A stretch of 16,075 nt of DNA from Nitrososphaerales archaeon TH526 (GTDB lineage Archaea > Thermoproteota > Nitrososphaeria > Nitrososphaerales > Nitrososphaeraceae), in assembly GCA_014523665.1 (NCBI GenBank), contig JAATVR010000523.1:1-16075 (forward strand), read 5' to 3'. Numbering within the stretch: position 1 is the first letter of the stretch; each line of letters begins with the position of its first letter. The notes beneath the pieces were generated by a model that was not told the DNA's origin, did no database searches, and saw only the letters and a list, made by a program, of their open reading frames with translations. A program made the translations under genes and the position numbers. Positions 1-6,939 of this stretch are shown in pieces.

Positions 1-15
1 ATACCAGTACGTATG

Positions 16-27
16 TTTTTATTTTTT
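16..27 (+). terminator. T-rich tract, likely terminator of an upstream gene
   Basis: T5-A-T6 lies at 16-27, ahead of the cobJ promoter. Archaeal termination commonly uses such T-tracts. It would end a plus-strand transcript entering from the left edge, whose gene is not visible here. Confidence 0.35.
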
Positions 28-50
28 GAGATAATCTTCGAGCAAAGGAT

Positions 51-60
51 AAATTATTAT
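51..60 (+). promoter_or_regulatory. TATA-like box for cobJ
   Basis: AAATTATTAT is centred about 24 bases upstream of the ATG at 79. This is the spacing expected for a leaderless archaeal transcript. It is the main reason for choosing ATG 79 over the TTG codons at 70 and 73. Confidence 0.5.
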
Positions 61-78
61 GATGTTTAGTTGTTGGTC

Positions 79-876
79 ATGGAAAGGGGCCGGCTGTTCG
101 TCGTTGGGATAGGTCCTGGAGATCATAACCAAATGACCTATCGTGCGAAGGAAGTCATTACAGAGAGCGAAGTTATCATCGGTTATGACACCTATATCAA
201 CTTGATTGAGGATCTAATTGTCGGTAAAGAGATCCACCGATATCCGATGACCCAAGAGGTTGATCGTGCCAATCAGGCGATCAGGACAGCAGAAGGAGGT
301 AAGAAAGTGTCTCTTGTATCCTCAGGTGATCCTGGAATATATGGTATGATAGGACTCGTCTATGAAATTCTCGCTGAACGAAACTGGGAACGAGACAATG
401 GAATCTACGTGGAGTGCGTACCAGGAGTTTCCTCACTGAATTCCTGTGCGGCATTAGTTGGCTCTCCCTTAATGACTGACTTTGCAGTAGTTAGTATGAG
501 TGACTTACTTGTACCTTGGGAGATTATAGTGAAAAGAGTGGAAGCTGCGGCGAAAGGAGACTTTGTAACTGTCATTTATAATCCAACTAGCAAAAGAAGG
601 GTTCACCAGTTGACAGACACTCGAGAAATATTCTTAAAATACAGAAGTCCGAAGACGCCAGTAGCTATAATAAAAGGTGCCTATCGAGAAAGCCAGACTG
701 TTGTAATTACTGATTTGCAAAGATTGCTTGAGCCTGAACATCAGCAAATCATGGGTATGATTACAACAATCATTATAGGCAATACCTCAACCTTCACGTA
801 TCGCCATCTTATGATAAATCCAAGAGGGTACAAATCAAAGTATGAGTTAGTTCATGATACTCCAGTAAACACATAG
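79..876 (+). CDS. cobJ: Precorrin-3B / cobalt-precorrin-3 C17-methyltransferase
   Basis: This 265-residue cytosolic enzyme should use SAM to methylate C17 of the corrin precursor with ring contraction, a step of cobalamin synthesis (CobJ in the aerobic route, CbiH in the anaerobic route). Visible tetrapyrrole-methylase motifs are GIGPGD (residues 10-15), SSGDPGIYGM (81-90), a PGVSSLNSCAALVGSPL segment (115-131) and YNPTSKRR (167-174), the last being characteristic of the CobJ/CbiH branch. Length fits the single-domain family with no fusion. The start is ATG 79 because of the TATA box at 51-60; two TTG codons lie just upstream. No other cobalamin gene is in the window, so it appears to stand alone here. 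Archaea usually use the oxygen-independent names (cbiH); sequence alone does not settle which substrate form is used. Confidence 0.9.
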   Translation: MERGRLFVVGIGPGDHNQMTYRAKEVITESEVIIGYDTYINLIEDLIVGKEIHRYPMTQEVDRANQAIRTAEGGKKVSLVSSGDPGIYGMIGLVYEILAERNWERDNGIYVECVPGVSSLNSCAALVGSPLMTDFAVVSMSDLLVPWEIIVKRVEAAAKGDFVTVIYNPTSKRRVHQLTDTREIFLKYRSPKTPVAIIKGAYRESQTVVITDLQRLLEPEHQQIMGMITTIIIGNTSTFTYRHLMINPRGYKSKYELVHDTPVNT

Positions 877-971
877 TGGAAAATACTATCATGACTATGC
901 ATTCAGAATTACATTTATACTTCGTATTAATTTGATAATCCTGGATCGAAATGTATTTTTGAAACTGGTCG

Positions 972-985
972 ATATGTGGCCATAT
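972..985. repeat. Palindrome copy 1 (ATATG-N4-CATAT)
   Basis: ATATG-TGGC-CATAT reads as an inverted repeat with a 4-base spacer. The same design, ATATGTGNNCATAT, recurs 55 bases downstream. It resembles a dimeric transcription-factor site, but no promoter next to it is obvious. Confidence 0.5.
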
Positions 986-1026
986 TCTGCGACATGTTTT
1001 GAATTGTCACCGCGCAAGTGTGTGGC

Positions 1027-1040
1027 ATATGTGAGCATAT
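1027..1040. repeat. Palindrome copy 2 (ATATG-N4-CATAT)
   Basis: ATATG-TGAG-CATAT is the second copy, here flanked by an extra C and G so that each arm is a full CATATG. The first six spacer-side bases (ATATGTG) match copy 1. Function unknown. Confidence 0.5.
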
Positions 1041-1158
1041 GGAAGAGTAGAAGAGGTGTCAAAGCTGGACTTCTCTGTAGATTCAATGATAGCGTTGCGA
1101 CCGTGATCCGAAAAATTGTATAAGGGATTTCACCTTTTAGACGGTAGTGACTAAGTAA

Positions 1159-2211
1159 CTAATTCTCCAATTTCGGCTGACGTCCCTTAAAATGCTGCCT
1201 TACCGGATCGATTATTTTATTTAAGTAGATGGAAACTGCTCGCTTAAGGTCGGCTGGATGAAGATGTTTATTCTTGAAATCATATTCTAGTTGGGCGTAA
1301 TTGCTGTAAGATATCGTCCCTCCATATCTGGCTGCTCTTTCTACTTCAAATTCAGAAAACTGATGAAAAATAATGTATCGAACCAATTCTAGCAGTGGGT
1401 TATTCTTGGAGACCCCGGCAGGACAATACGCCATGCCAATCTTGTGGTTGATGGTCTCAGAATCATCGTGAACAAGTATGCTACCTCCTGGGTTGCTCTT
1501 GCTCATCTTGCTTATGAGCTTCCTTTTCCCAAGCGTTGAACCAGGTAATTCAAATTGGCTAGGTTCAGATAATCCTGGAAGCAAATGATGGTGAACCGCA
1601 ACAGGTGTTTTCCATCCCAATTTTGGAAAAATTTCCCTTGTTAACATGTGTATCTTCCTTTGATCCATTCCTGCATGAACAATGTCTACGCCTAATGACC
1701 TTATATCTATCGACTGCATGGAAGGATAAAGCAGTTGGGAAAAATCTAGGTTGTCTTTTTTGGTCCTTCCCATGATCGTAAGCGACCTCATCGTCCTCGC
1801 AAGAGTCAGGTGCTTACCAAATAAGATTAGATCATTCCAATATTCAGAACCTCTTTCTCGATACATTTTGCTCCCCAGTACAATGTTCACGCCTGGAGAA
1901 ACGAGTTGAAAGGCCTCAGCATAGTAATCAGAGAGATGGTTAATCTTATCCCAATCTGCTCCAAGCTTTTTATTGATAAATGAATGCCAATCAGCAAGAA
2001 AGAGCGTACAGTTGACGCCTGCTCTTATGAAGTCGTTAACCTTGAAGCCTGTAAGCATGAGACTCCCAAGATGTAGTAATCCCGAAATTTCTATGCCGAT
2101 GTAATGCTTAGGGACAGAGACATTCAGAAATAGGTCAGTTAGTTCATTCTTTGTAATGATTTCCTCTGTAGGCTCTCGGGTAACAAGACTAAGACGTTCT
2201 TCGAGATCCAT
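1159..2211 (-). CDS. tyrS: Tyrosyl-tRNA synthetase
   Basis: A class I aminoacyl-tRNA synthetase of 350 residues that charges tRNA-Tyr. The archaeal/eukaryotic-type architecture is clear. The HIGH-like signature is HLGS (47-50), preceded by EISG where many archaeal enzymes have EPSG. A YPSMQ segment (162-166) is followed by GMDQRKIHML (181-190). KMSKS (235-239) is followed by a DDSETINHKI stretch and the AYCPAG motif (261-266). The C-terminal part carries the HLHPADLK motif typical of TyrRS rather than TrpRS. The compact length, without a bacterial S4 tail, also fits. A TTG lies 15 bases further upstream, but ATG 2211 suits the TATA box near 2242 and is preferred. The gene diverges from a methyltransferase-like gene and converges on cobJ. 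Confidence 0.9.
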   Translation of the reverse strand: MDLEERLSLVTREPTEEIITKNELTDLFLNVSVPKHYIGIEISGLLHLGSLMLTGFKVNDFIRAGVNCTLFLADWHSFINKKLGADWDKINHLSDYYAEAFQLVSPGVNIVLGSKMYRERGSEYWNDLILFGKHLTLARTMRSLTIMGRTKKDNLDFSQLLYPSMQSIDIRSLGVDIVHAGMDQRKIHMLTREIFPKLGWKTPVAVHHHLLPGLSEPSQFELPGSTLGKRKLISKMSKSNPGGSILVHDDSETINHKIGMAYCPAGVSKNNPLLELVRYIIFHQFSEFEVERAARYGGTISYSNYAQLEYDFKNKHLHPADLKRAVSIYLNKIIDPVRQHFKGRQPKLEN

Positions 2212-2238
2212 GTAGATAGGTGGCAAATCTCAAATGCC

Positions 2239-2245
2239 TTATTAA
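2239..2245 (-). promoter_or_regulatory. TATA-like box for tyrS
   Basis: On the minus strand this reads TTAATAA, about 30 bases upstream of the ATG ending at 2211. It suggests a transcript with almost no leader. The divergent gene at 2333 must be read from the same 120-base gap. Confidence 0.35.
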
Positions 2246-2332
2246 CATCTTGCGTTACACTCTAAAAATAATCTAGATCTACCCGAAGATTTGAATCGGA
2301 AATAACAACTTAACGTTAATATTGAGATTTCT

Positions 2333-3184
2333 GTGGATAGTTCTAATCTGCAAGAGGTGCTTTTGGTGCCCTACAGCGAAGAACAAATCCTTGATGCGAT
2401 GCAATCATTATCGCATTTCAGATCACGTGCAAGTTCACCGTACCATGAGAGATTCAGCTTTCCTTTCTTTAGTGGTTCTTTTTTCGTCTATCGCAAGATT
2501 GATGTGAAACGGATTGTTACAATCGCAAAAACAGTCACAGACGATCCTTCGTATTTGGACGTCGGATGCGGCTACGGAGAATTCCTTATGAAGATAAGGA
2601 ACTACATTCCATGCGCCATAGGTATGGAAATAGATCCAAGGATTTTCTATTGCAGGAAAATGCACGTTCCTTCGTACATCAAGATCTGGAATCCAAAGTG
2701 GGGGTTGGACCGTGATTTTGATATTATCTTCATAGGCTGGATGGAACCAGGTACAGACTTTCGAGACGAAATTTCAAAACATACCCAAGTGATAGTTACC
2801 ACGTTGGATCAAGGTTTAAGCTTAGCTGCCGAGTACGAGGCCCACGGCTTCGAACTCGTAGCATGGTGGAGATCTCCTTCGTGGGAAGATGTAAATATCG
2901 AGATAATGAATAGGTACTACACGCCGCTTTCGAATAATGTATTAGAAAGACTCGCGGGTCTCAGAGGTGCGCACAATCTTTGGTATATCTACAGCAGTGA
3001 TAAAGTCATTTCAGAAAAAATAAGACTGAACCTATCCATAGGAGCAAATGAAGAACGACCTGAGTTGAATGAAACGTATGATTACGAGGGTGTCCTAGAT
3101 GAGTGTGGTTTCGGATTCCATGAAGAATTATCAGCTTTAGGCAGTGGCTCGCGCGAAAAACTCTGGGAAATAAGATACAGCTAG
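2333..3184 (+). CDS. SAM-dependent methyltransferase-like protein, target unknown
   Basis: A 283-residue soluble protein with one recognisable SAM-binding motif: LDVGCGYGEF (75-84), followed by the acidic motif II region GMEIDPR (97-103). This indicates a class I Rossmann methyltransferase fold. The C-terminal 120 residues contain several aromatic and acidic stretches and match nothing I can name. The start is GTG 2333; the next in-frame ATG is about 21 codons in and would shorten the N terminus, which still lies ahead of the SAM domain. TTAACG/TTAATA sequences at 2310-2324 are possible promoter elements. It shares a divergent promoter region with tyrS and lies 79 bases before the beta-CASP RNase. 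The link to RNA metabolism is contextual only, and the substrate (RNA, protein or small molecule) cannot be read from the sequence. Confidence 0.65.
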   Translation: MDSSNLQEVLLVPYSEEQILDAMQSLSHFRSRASSPYHERFSFPFFSGSFFVYRKIDVKRIVTIAKTVTDDPSYLDVGCGYGEFLMKIRNYIPCAIGMEIDPRIFYCRKMHVPSYIKIWNPKWGLDRDFDIIFIGWMEPGTDFRDEISKHTQVIVTTLDQGLSLAAEYEAHGFELVAWWRSPSWEDVNIEIMNRYYTPLSNNVLERLAGLRGAHNLWYIYSSDKVISEKIRLNLSIGANEERPELNETYDYEGVLDECGFGFHEELSALGSGSREKLWEIRYS

Positions 3185-3231
3185 TTCTAGGTGAGACTTT
3201 GGCGAATAATCGATTTAGTCAGAATGAAAGA

Positions 3232-3240
3232 CTTAAAAAT
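3232..3240 (+). promoter_or_regulatory. TATA-like box for the beta-CASP RNase gene
   Basis: CTTAAAAAT is centred about 27 bases before TTG 3264. This supports a leaderless start at that TTG, which also begins the conserved MKVTVLGAAKEVG segment. Confidence 0.5.
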
Positions 3241-3263
3241 TCTACCCGCCGAAACTAACCCAG

Positions 3264-4532
3264 TTGAAAGTAACAGTTCTAGGTGCAGCAAAAGAGGTAG
3301 GAAGATCAGGTTTTCTGGTTGACGCAGGACACAAGAAAATTCTAATGGATTATGGGGTTCTCCTTAAAAGAGATCGAGAACCAGCTTTTCCTCTCCATGT
3401 TAAGCCAAAAGAAATTGATGCAGTTATTCTAACTCATGCCCACTTGGACCATTCTGGTTTTGTGCCTTCCTTATTCCTAACTAATGTCATAGGACTCCAG
3501 GCGGTTGGGACTGCCCCGACCTTTGATTTGTCTTACCTATTGATAGAAGACATGATAAAGATTTCAGGATTCTACCTGCCCTTTGAATATTTGGATGTTT
3601 TGAATATGAAAAATCATTCTAGAGAATTAGGCTATCGTGAACCATATCTTATCGATGGTGTACAGGTTAACCTATACGAATCAGGACATGTTTTAGGTGG
3701 AGCGACTATAACAGTATCGCATGAAAATAAGACAATTTTCTATACTGGTGACATAAACACGAGAGGCTCGAAACTGTTGAGACCTGCAGACCTTAACGTC
3801 GGCGAAATTGATCTCATGATCATCGAAAGTACCTACTCCCAATCTGAACAGACCCCAAGAGAGGAATCAGAGCGCGAATTATTGGGTTTCGCAAACGAGA
3901 TAATAGAGAGTGGCGGGACGCTTTTTATTCCTGCCTTCTCGGTAGAACGAGCTCAAGAAATAGCGTGTGTTCTACAAGCACATAAATTTCCTCACAAGGT
4001 GGTGATGGACGGGATGGCTTTAAAGGCCAACGAAATAATGCTGAAACATCCATCCTTTTTGAGGGATCCTGAAAGCTTCAAAGTGGCTATAACCGGAGCT
4101 GAGTGGATAAAAGGTTGGAATCGAAGGAAGAAAGTTGTGAATGAACCGTGCGTAATCATTTCACCAGCAGGAATGTTAGTTGGCGGATCGGCTGTGCATT
4201 ATTTGCAGGAGCTAGGTAAGAACGAAAGAAATGGAATTGCTCTTGTATCGTACCAAGGAGAAGGGACTCCTGGACGAATGTTGTTGGAGAGGGGAGTTTC
4301 CAGTTTTCAGGGTAAATTAACTAAATGCCATGCAGCCGTTAAGCAATTTGACTTTTCAGGTCATAACAGCAGACCCGAATTATTTGAAATTCTGAATACA
4401 ATTAGAGGATCTCCGGAGGTACTCACAGTACATGGAGATGGAAAGGCCTGTACTGACTTCGCACGTGAGATTCAAGAAAAATACGGTTTCAAGGCACATG
4501 CGCCAGAAGCTGGAGAGGTAGTACAGGTCTGA
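3264..4532 (+). CDS. Metallo-beta-lactamase/beta-CASP ribonuclease, archaeal CPSF type (aCPSF2-like)
   Basis: A 422-residue zinc-dependent nuclease of the CPSF73-related family, expected to process or degrade RNA. Metallo-beta-lactamase motifs are THAHLDHSG (57-65, motif II), GHVLGGA (141-147, motif III histidine) and GDIN (162-165, motif IV). The beta-CASP motifs follow: EST (188-190, motif A), FDFSGHNSR (362-370, motif B histidine) and VHGD (389-392, motif C histidine). All predicted metal and catalytic residues are present, so it should be active. It lacks the N-terminal KH extensions of aCPSF1, and its length matches aCPSF2. RNase J is the alternative, but the short length and CPSF-like motif C histidine argue against it. 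TTG is used as start. It lies downstream of the methyltransferase-like gene with its own promoter. Confidence 0.85.
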   Translation: MKVTVLGAAKEVGRSGFLVDAGHKKILMDYGVLLKRDREPAFPLHVKPKEIDAVILTHAHLDHSGFVPSLFLTNVIGLQAVGTAPTFDLSYLLIEDMIKISGFYLPFEYLDVLNMKNHSRELGYREPYLIDGVQVNLYESGHVLGGATITVSHENKTIFYTGDINTRGSKLLRPADLNVGEIDLMIIESTYSQSEQTPREESERELLGFANEIIESGGTLFIPAFSVERAQEIACVLQAHKFPHKVVMDGMALKANEIMLKHPSFLRDPESFKVAITGAEWIKGWNRRKKVVNEPCVIISPAGMLVGGSAVHYLQELGKNERNGIALVSYQGEGTPGRMLLERGVSSFQGKLTKCHAAVKQFDFSGHNSRPELFEILNTIRGSPEVLTVHGDGKACTDFAREIQEKYGFKAHAPEAGEVVQV

Positions 4533-4639
4533 GAACAGAAGCTCAGCTATACTGTAAGATTTGACAGACAAAAGGCGTCTTTTCCTGGGAATACACATTT
4601 GAGCTCAAACAAGCACTTGTGAGCGTAAAGTAAAGCGTC

Positions 4640-4653
4640 AAAAAAAGCAAAAA
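4640..4653 (-). terminator. T-rich terminator of the aminotransferase gene
   Basis: On the minus strand this reads T5-GC-T7, some 60-75 bases past the stop codon of the aminotransferase. It is the strongest T-tract in the gap between the two convergent genes. The rest of 4533-4715 shows no gene. Confidence 0.5.
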
Positions 4654-4715
4654 CCATTTTGTATAGCGATTACTCTTCTTGTCAGCAGTTTCAATTCCCA
4701 CCAGGCAAATACAAT

Positions 4716-5900
4716 TCAAAGAGAAGAAGCTATAAATCCTTCTAGTCTATCCATGGCCTTGTCAAGTACTTCTTCGGCAGGAAGATATACTAGTCTGAAA
4801 TGATTCGACCCATAAGCCTTGCCAAATCCTGATCCATAGACGCTGATAACACCGGTTTTACTCAGGAAGTCCAAAACGAAACTCTTATCATCATTCCACC
4901 TAGGGGCCAGATCAAGTTTTGGAAATACGTAAAATGCACCTCTTGGGACAGAACAGGAAATACCTTTGATAGCATTCAATCGCTTTACAATGAAATCACG
5001 CCTTCGACGTAATTGTTCAACCATTATGCGAATGTGATCTTGAGGTCCACGTAAAGCCTCTACCGCGGCCATCTGGACAGGCAGGTTGGAAGATATCCTT
5101 ACTCTTGCTAACTTCGGAAGATTTTCACGTAACTCGTTGAGCTTTTCAGTACTACTGTTCATGCAGATATAACCACACCTCCAACCAGTCATCAGGTATG
5201 CTTTTGAAAAGCCATTTAGGAGTACTACCGGAACATCCGATGCAACTTTTCCTATTCCAGTAAATGACTCTTCAAAGACGATTTTGTCATATATCTCGTC
5301 ACATATAAAATAAAGATCATGTTCGGCTGCTACATCAATTAGCTTCTTGAGGCTCTTCGCGTCAAACACCTCGCCCGTTGGATTATTTGGACTTATTATG
5401 CAAATGGCTATGCTTCTAGGCGTGATCTTCGAAATAAGATCTTCAATATCTGGAGTTCCATCTGGAAAAATTCTAAATTCAACGGGGTTTCCACCGTAAA
5501 ATCTAGTATATGAAGAATATGGAGGATAATATGGTCCAGGCATCAGGACTTCGGAGTTAGAGTCAACGATTGAGGCAAGTACCATGTCAAGGCCCTCTGA
5601 AACCCCATTAGTTACCAAAACATCCTCTTCTGTGGTGAAAAAGCCTTTGGAACGTTCTCTCTCGACGATTGCTTGTCTTAGCTCGAGTATGCCTTCAGAT
5701 TCGGCATAATAGTTATTGTCGTTTTTCACGGCTTCAATTAAGGCGCTTTTGATATGATCTGGCGTCCTAAACCCAAATTTCACCGGATCCCCTATGTTGA
5801 GGTAGATCAATTCTTTGCCTTGTTTTTCGTATTCTTTAGCCCTCAGCATAATGTCTCTGATAGCATATTCTACGCCACTGGTTCGCATCGAAATCTTCAA
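4716..5900 (-). CDS. Class I/II PLP aminotransferase, alanine aminotransferase-like
   Basis: A fold-type I PLP enzyme of 394 residues. The match to archaeal alanine aminotransferases is strong along the whole length. The N terminus has VEYAIRDI (10-17) and LNIGDPVKF (34-42). NYYAESEG (63-70) and PGPYYPPY (121-128) follow, then SPNNPTG (170-176) and DEIYD (201-205). The PLP lysine is K233 in FSKAYLMTGWRCGY (231-244), and GAFYVFPK (321-328) is near the C terminus. It probably interconverts alanine and pyruvate with glutamate/2-oxoglutarate; aspartate or aromatic substrates cannot be excluded. Start choice: TTG 5900 gives a family-like MKIS N terminus and sits about 34 bases after a TATA-like box. 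ATG 5888 and a more distal TTG 5948 are alternatives. It is monocistronic and convergent with the RNase gene. Confidence 0.85.
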   Translation of the reverse strand: MKISMRTSGVEYAIRDIMLRAKEYEKQGKELIYLNIGDPVKFGFRTPDHIKSALIEAVKNDNNYYAESEGILELRQAIVERERSKGFFTTEEDVLVTNGVSEGLDMVLASIVDSNSEVLMPGPYYPPYSSYTRFYGGNPVEFRIFPDGTPDIEDLISKITPRSIAICIISPNNPTGEVFDAKSLKKLIDVAAEHDLYFICDEIYDKIVFEESFTGIGKVASDVPVVLLNGFSKAYLMTGWRCGYICMNSSTEKLNELRENLPKLARVRISSNLPVQMAAVEALRGPQDHIRIMVEQLRRRRDFIVKRLNAIKGISCSVPRGAFYVFPKLDLAPRWNDDKSFVLDFLSKTGVISVYGSGFGKAYGSNHFRLVYLPAEEVLDKAMDRLEGFIASSL

Positions 5901-5929
5901 GCTACCGTTGTACCTGTAATTCGACCAAA

Positions 5930-5940
5930 ATAAAATGTTA
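5930..5940 (-). promoter_or_regulatory. TATA-like box for the aminotransferase gene
   Basis: An ATTTTATTTT-type stretch on the minus strand lies about 34 bases upstream of TTG 5900. If functional it would exclude the longest reading frame, whose start at 5948 would lie upstream of the promoter. Confidence 0.35.
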
Positions 5941-6019
5941 TTTGTCAATAATTAGCGGTGTTTTGAAGCAGATGGACGGTCTTCTTATCGATGAAATCAG
6001 AATATCAGAACGTCCATAC

Positions 6020-6027
6020 TTTTTATG
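6020..6027 (+). promoter_or_regulatory. TATA-like box for tRNA-Arg
   Basis: TTTTTATG is centred about 30 bases upstream of the first tRNA base at 6055, the usual archaeal box A position. Confidence 0.4.
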
Positions 6028-6054
6028 TAACCATCAGATCATTAATCATTGCAG

Positions 6055-6129
6055 GGGTCCGTAGCGTAGTCAGGATATCGCGGCGGTCTTCGGAACCGCA
6101 GATCGAGGGATCGAAGCCCTCCGGATCCG
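6055..6129 (+). tRNA. tRNA-Arg(TCG)
   Basis: A 75-base cloverleaf without intron. Acceptor GGGTCCG (6055-6061) pairs with CGGATCC (6122-6128) with one G-U pair; the discriminator is G6129. The D stem is GCG/CGC. The anticodon stem GCGGT/ACCGC encloses loop CTTCGGA with anticodon TCG, which reads CGA arginine codons. The T stem is GAGGG/CCCTC with loop ATCGAAG, which departs from the usual TTCGAAT at its first and last bases. No CCA is encoded. T-tracts follow at 6149-6152 and 6168-6173. Confidence 0.93.
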
Positions 6130-6167
6130 TGGTGTCCCAAGAAAGCCCTTTTGTCAATGAAGCACAA

Positions 6168-6173
6168 TTTTTT
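6168..6173 (+). terminator. T6 tract after tRNA-Arg
   Basis: A run of six T lies about 40 bases past the tRNA, with a shorter TTTT at 6149-6152. It is the best terminator candidate before the tRNA-Pro promoter. Nothing else recognisable lies between 6174 and 6317. Confidence 0.35.
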
Positions 6174-6317
6174 GTGGAATTTGACTGTTCTATCGAACTC
6201 TTCTAGACGGTAAATGTGATTATCCTTCCGAGATAACCCCTGTTCAGTTAACTGCCACATCCGAACCCGAGAACCATTTTGAAATACGAGGTTCTGATCA
6301 ATAGATAAATATCAACC

Positions 6318-6327
6318 CTAAATATTT
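6318..6327 (+). promoter_or_regulatory. TATA-like box for tRNA-Pro
   Basis: CTAAATATTT is centred about 25 bases before the tRNA 5' end at 6347, which indicates separate transcription from tRNA-Arg. Confidence 0.5.
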
Positions 6328-6346
6328 CATATTAACCGTGTTTTAC

Positions 6347-6420
6347 GGGGTCGTTGTCTAGCATGGTATGATGCCAGCCTCGGGCGCTGGAGTTCGCCGG
6401 TTCGAATCCGGCCGACCCCA
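6347..6420 (+). tRNA. tRNA-Pro(CGG)
   Basis: A 74-base cloverleaf without intron. Acceptor GGGGTCG pairs perfectly with CGACCCC, and the discriminator is A6420. The D stem is GTC/GAT. The anticodon stem CCAGC/GCTGG encloses loop CTCGGGC, anticodon CGG, which reads CCG. The T arm GCCGG-TTCGAAT-CCGGC is canonical. No CCA is encoded. Confidence 0.95.
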
Positions 6421-6542
6421 TAATTTAGGGCGAATCATTGCGGATTAGAAAAATGTTAATGGTCATACCCACCATCCAAGCTCCATCATTGGCTATGAAC
6501 CTAGACTTAATCGTAACCAAGAGCTGCTTAGCAACTTCTAGA

Positions 6543-6551
6543 TTTAAATAT
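6543..6551 (+). promoter_or_regulatory. TATA-like box for alba
   Basis: TTTAAATAT lies about 27 bases before ATG 6574. This favours a leaderless start at that ATG over the TTG at 6571. The rest of the gap 6421-6570 shows no gene. Confidence 0.55.
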
Positions 6552-6573
6552 CCTCTGATGTGTATCACATTTG

Positions 6574-6894
6574 ATGTCTGACACACAACCACAACAGAAT
6601 CAACAAGTGTTTAAAGAAGGCCCTCGTGACGCGATATATATAGGGAAGAAGCCGTTAATGGCATACGTAACCTCAACTCTCATACAATTGGCTAATCAGC
6701 CAAAAGTAACCATTAAGGCAAGAGGATTAAGCATTGGAAGAGCAGTTGATGTATCGCAAATCATTCTAAAAAGAATGGAAAACGCCGGATATACAATAGG
6801 CGAAGTAAGAATTGGATCAGAGACCGTACACTCAGAAGACGGGAGAACTAGAAACGTGTCAACAATAGAGATTGAAGTAAATAGAGCCTCTTAA
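6574..6894 (+). CDS. albA: Alba DNA/RNA-binding chromatin protein
   Basis: A 106-residue small basic nucleic-acid-binding protein that coats chromosomal DNA and RNA in many archaea as a dimer. The diagnostic segment is IYIGKKPLMAYVTS (21-34), whose paired lysines K25/K26 correspond to the DNA-contacting, acetylatable lysine region of Sulfolobus Alba. It is followed by VTIKARGLSIGRAVDV (45-60) and a C-terminal strand ending STIEIEV (96-102). A glutamine-rich tail of about 14 residues precedes the domain. It is monocistronic, with a leaderless start at ATG 6574 and a T-rich terminator after the stop. Confidence 0.93.
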   Translation: MSDTQPQQNQQVFKEGPRDAIYIGKKPLMAYVTSTLIQLANQPKVTIKARGLSIGRAVDVSQIILKRMENAGYTIGEVRIGSETVHSEDGRTRNVSTIEIEVNRAS

Positions 6895-6905
6895 TCTCTC
6901 CGTTA

Positions 6906-6921
6906 TTTTTGTTGCTTTTTT
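6906..6921 (+). terminator. T-rich tract after alba
   Basis: Two T-runs (6906-6910 and 6916-6921) follow the alba stop by 11 bases, typical of archaeal termination. The following gene begins at 6940, so some readthrough would have to serve it unless it has its own promoter. Confidence 0.5.
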
Positions 6922-6939
6922 CCACCTTGCTCAAATGCT

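Larger units (their letters stand above)
877..1158. other. Gene-free convergent gap with repeated palindrome
   Basis: This 282-base interval lies between the 3' ends of cobJ and tyrS. Open frames of about 63 codons exist on both strands but start at poor codons, overlap each other and resemble nothing I recognise. It holds two matching palindromes (972-985 and 1027-1040). A T5 run on the minus strand (1111-1115) could help end tyrS transcription. Confidence 0.6.

Noticed and set aside
932..1123. 63-codon plus-strand frame (and an overlapping 63-codon minus frame at 895-1086)
   Set aside because: TTG start, no promoter at the right distance, no recognisable motif, and both strands open over the same bases; more likely chance.
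6269..6296. AGAACC/GGTTCT inverted repeat between the two tRNA genes
   Set aside because: Only 6 bp with a 14-base loop and no T-run or conserved context; within chance expectation.
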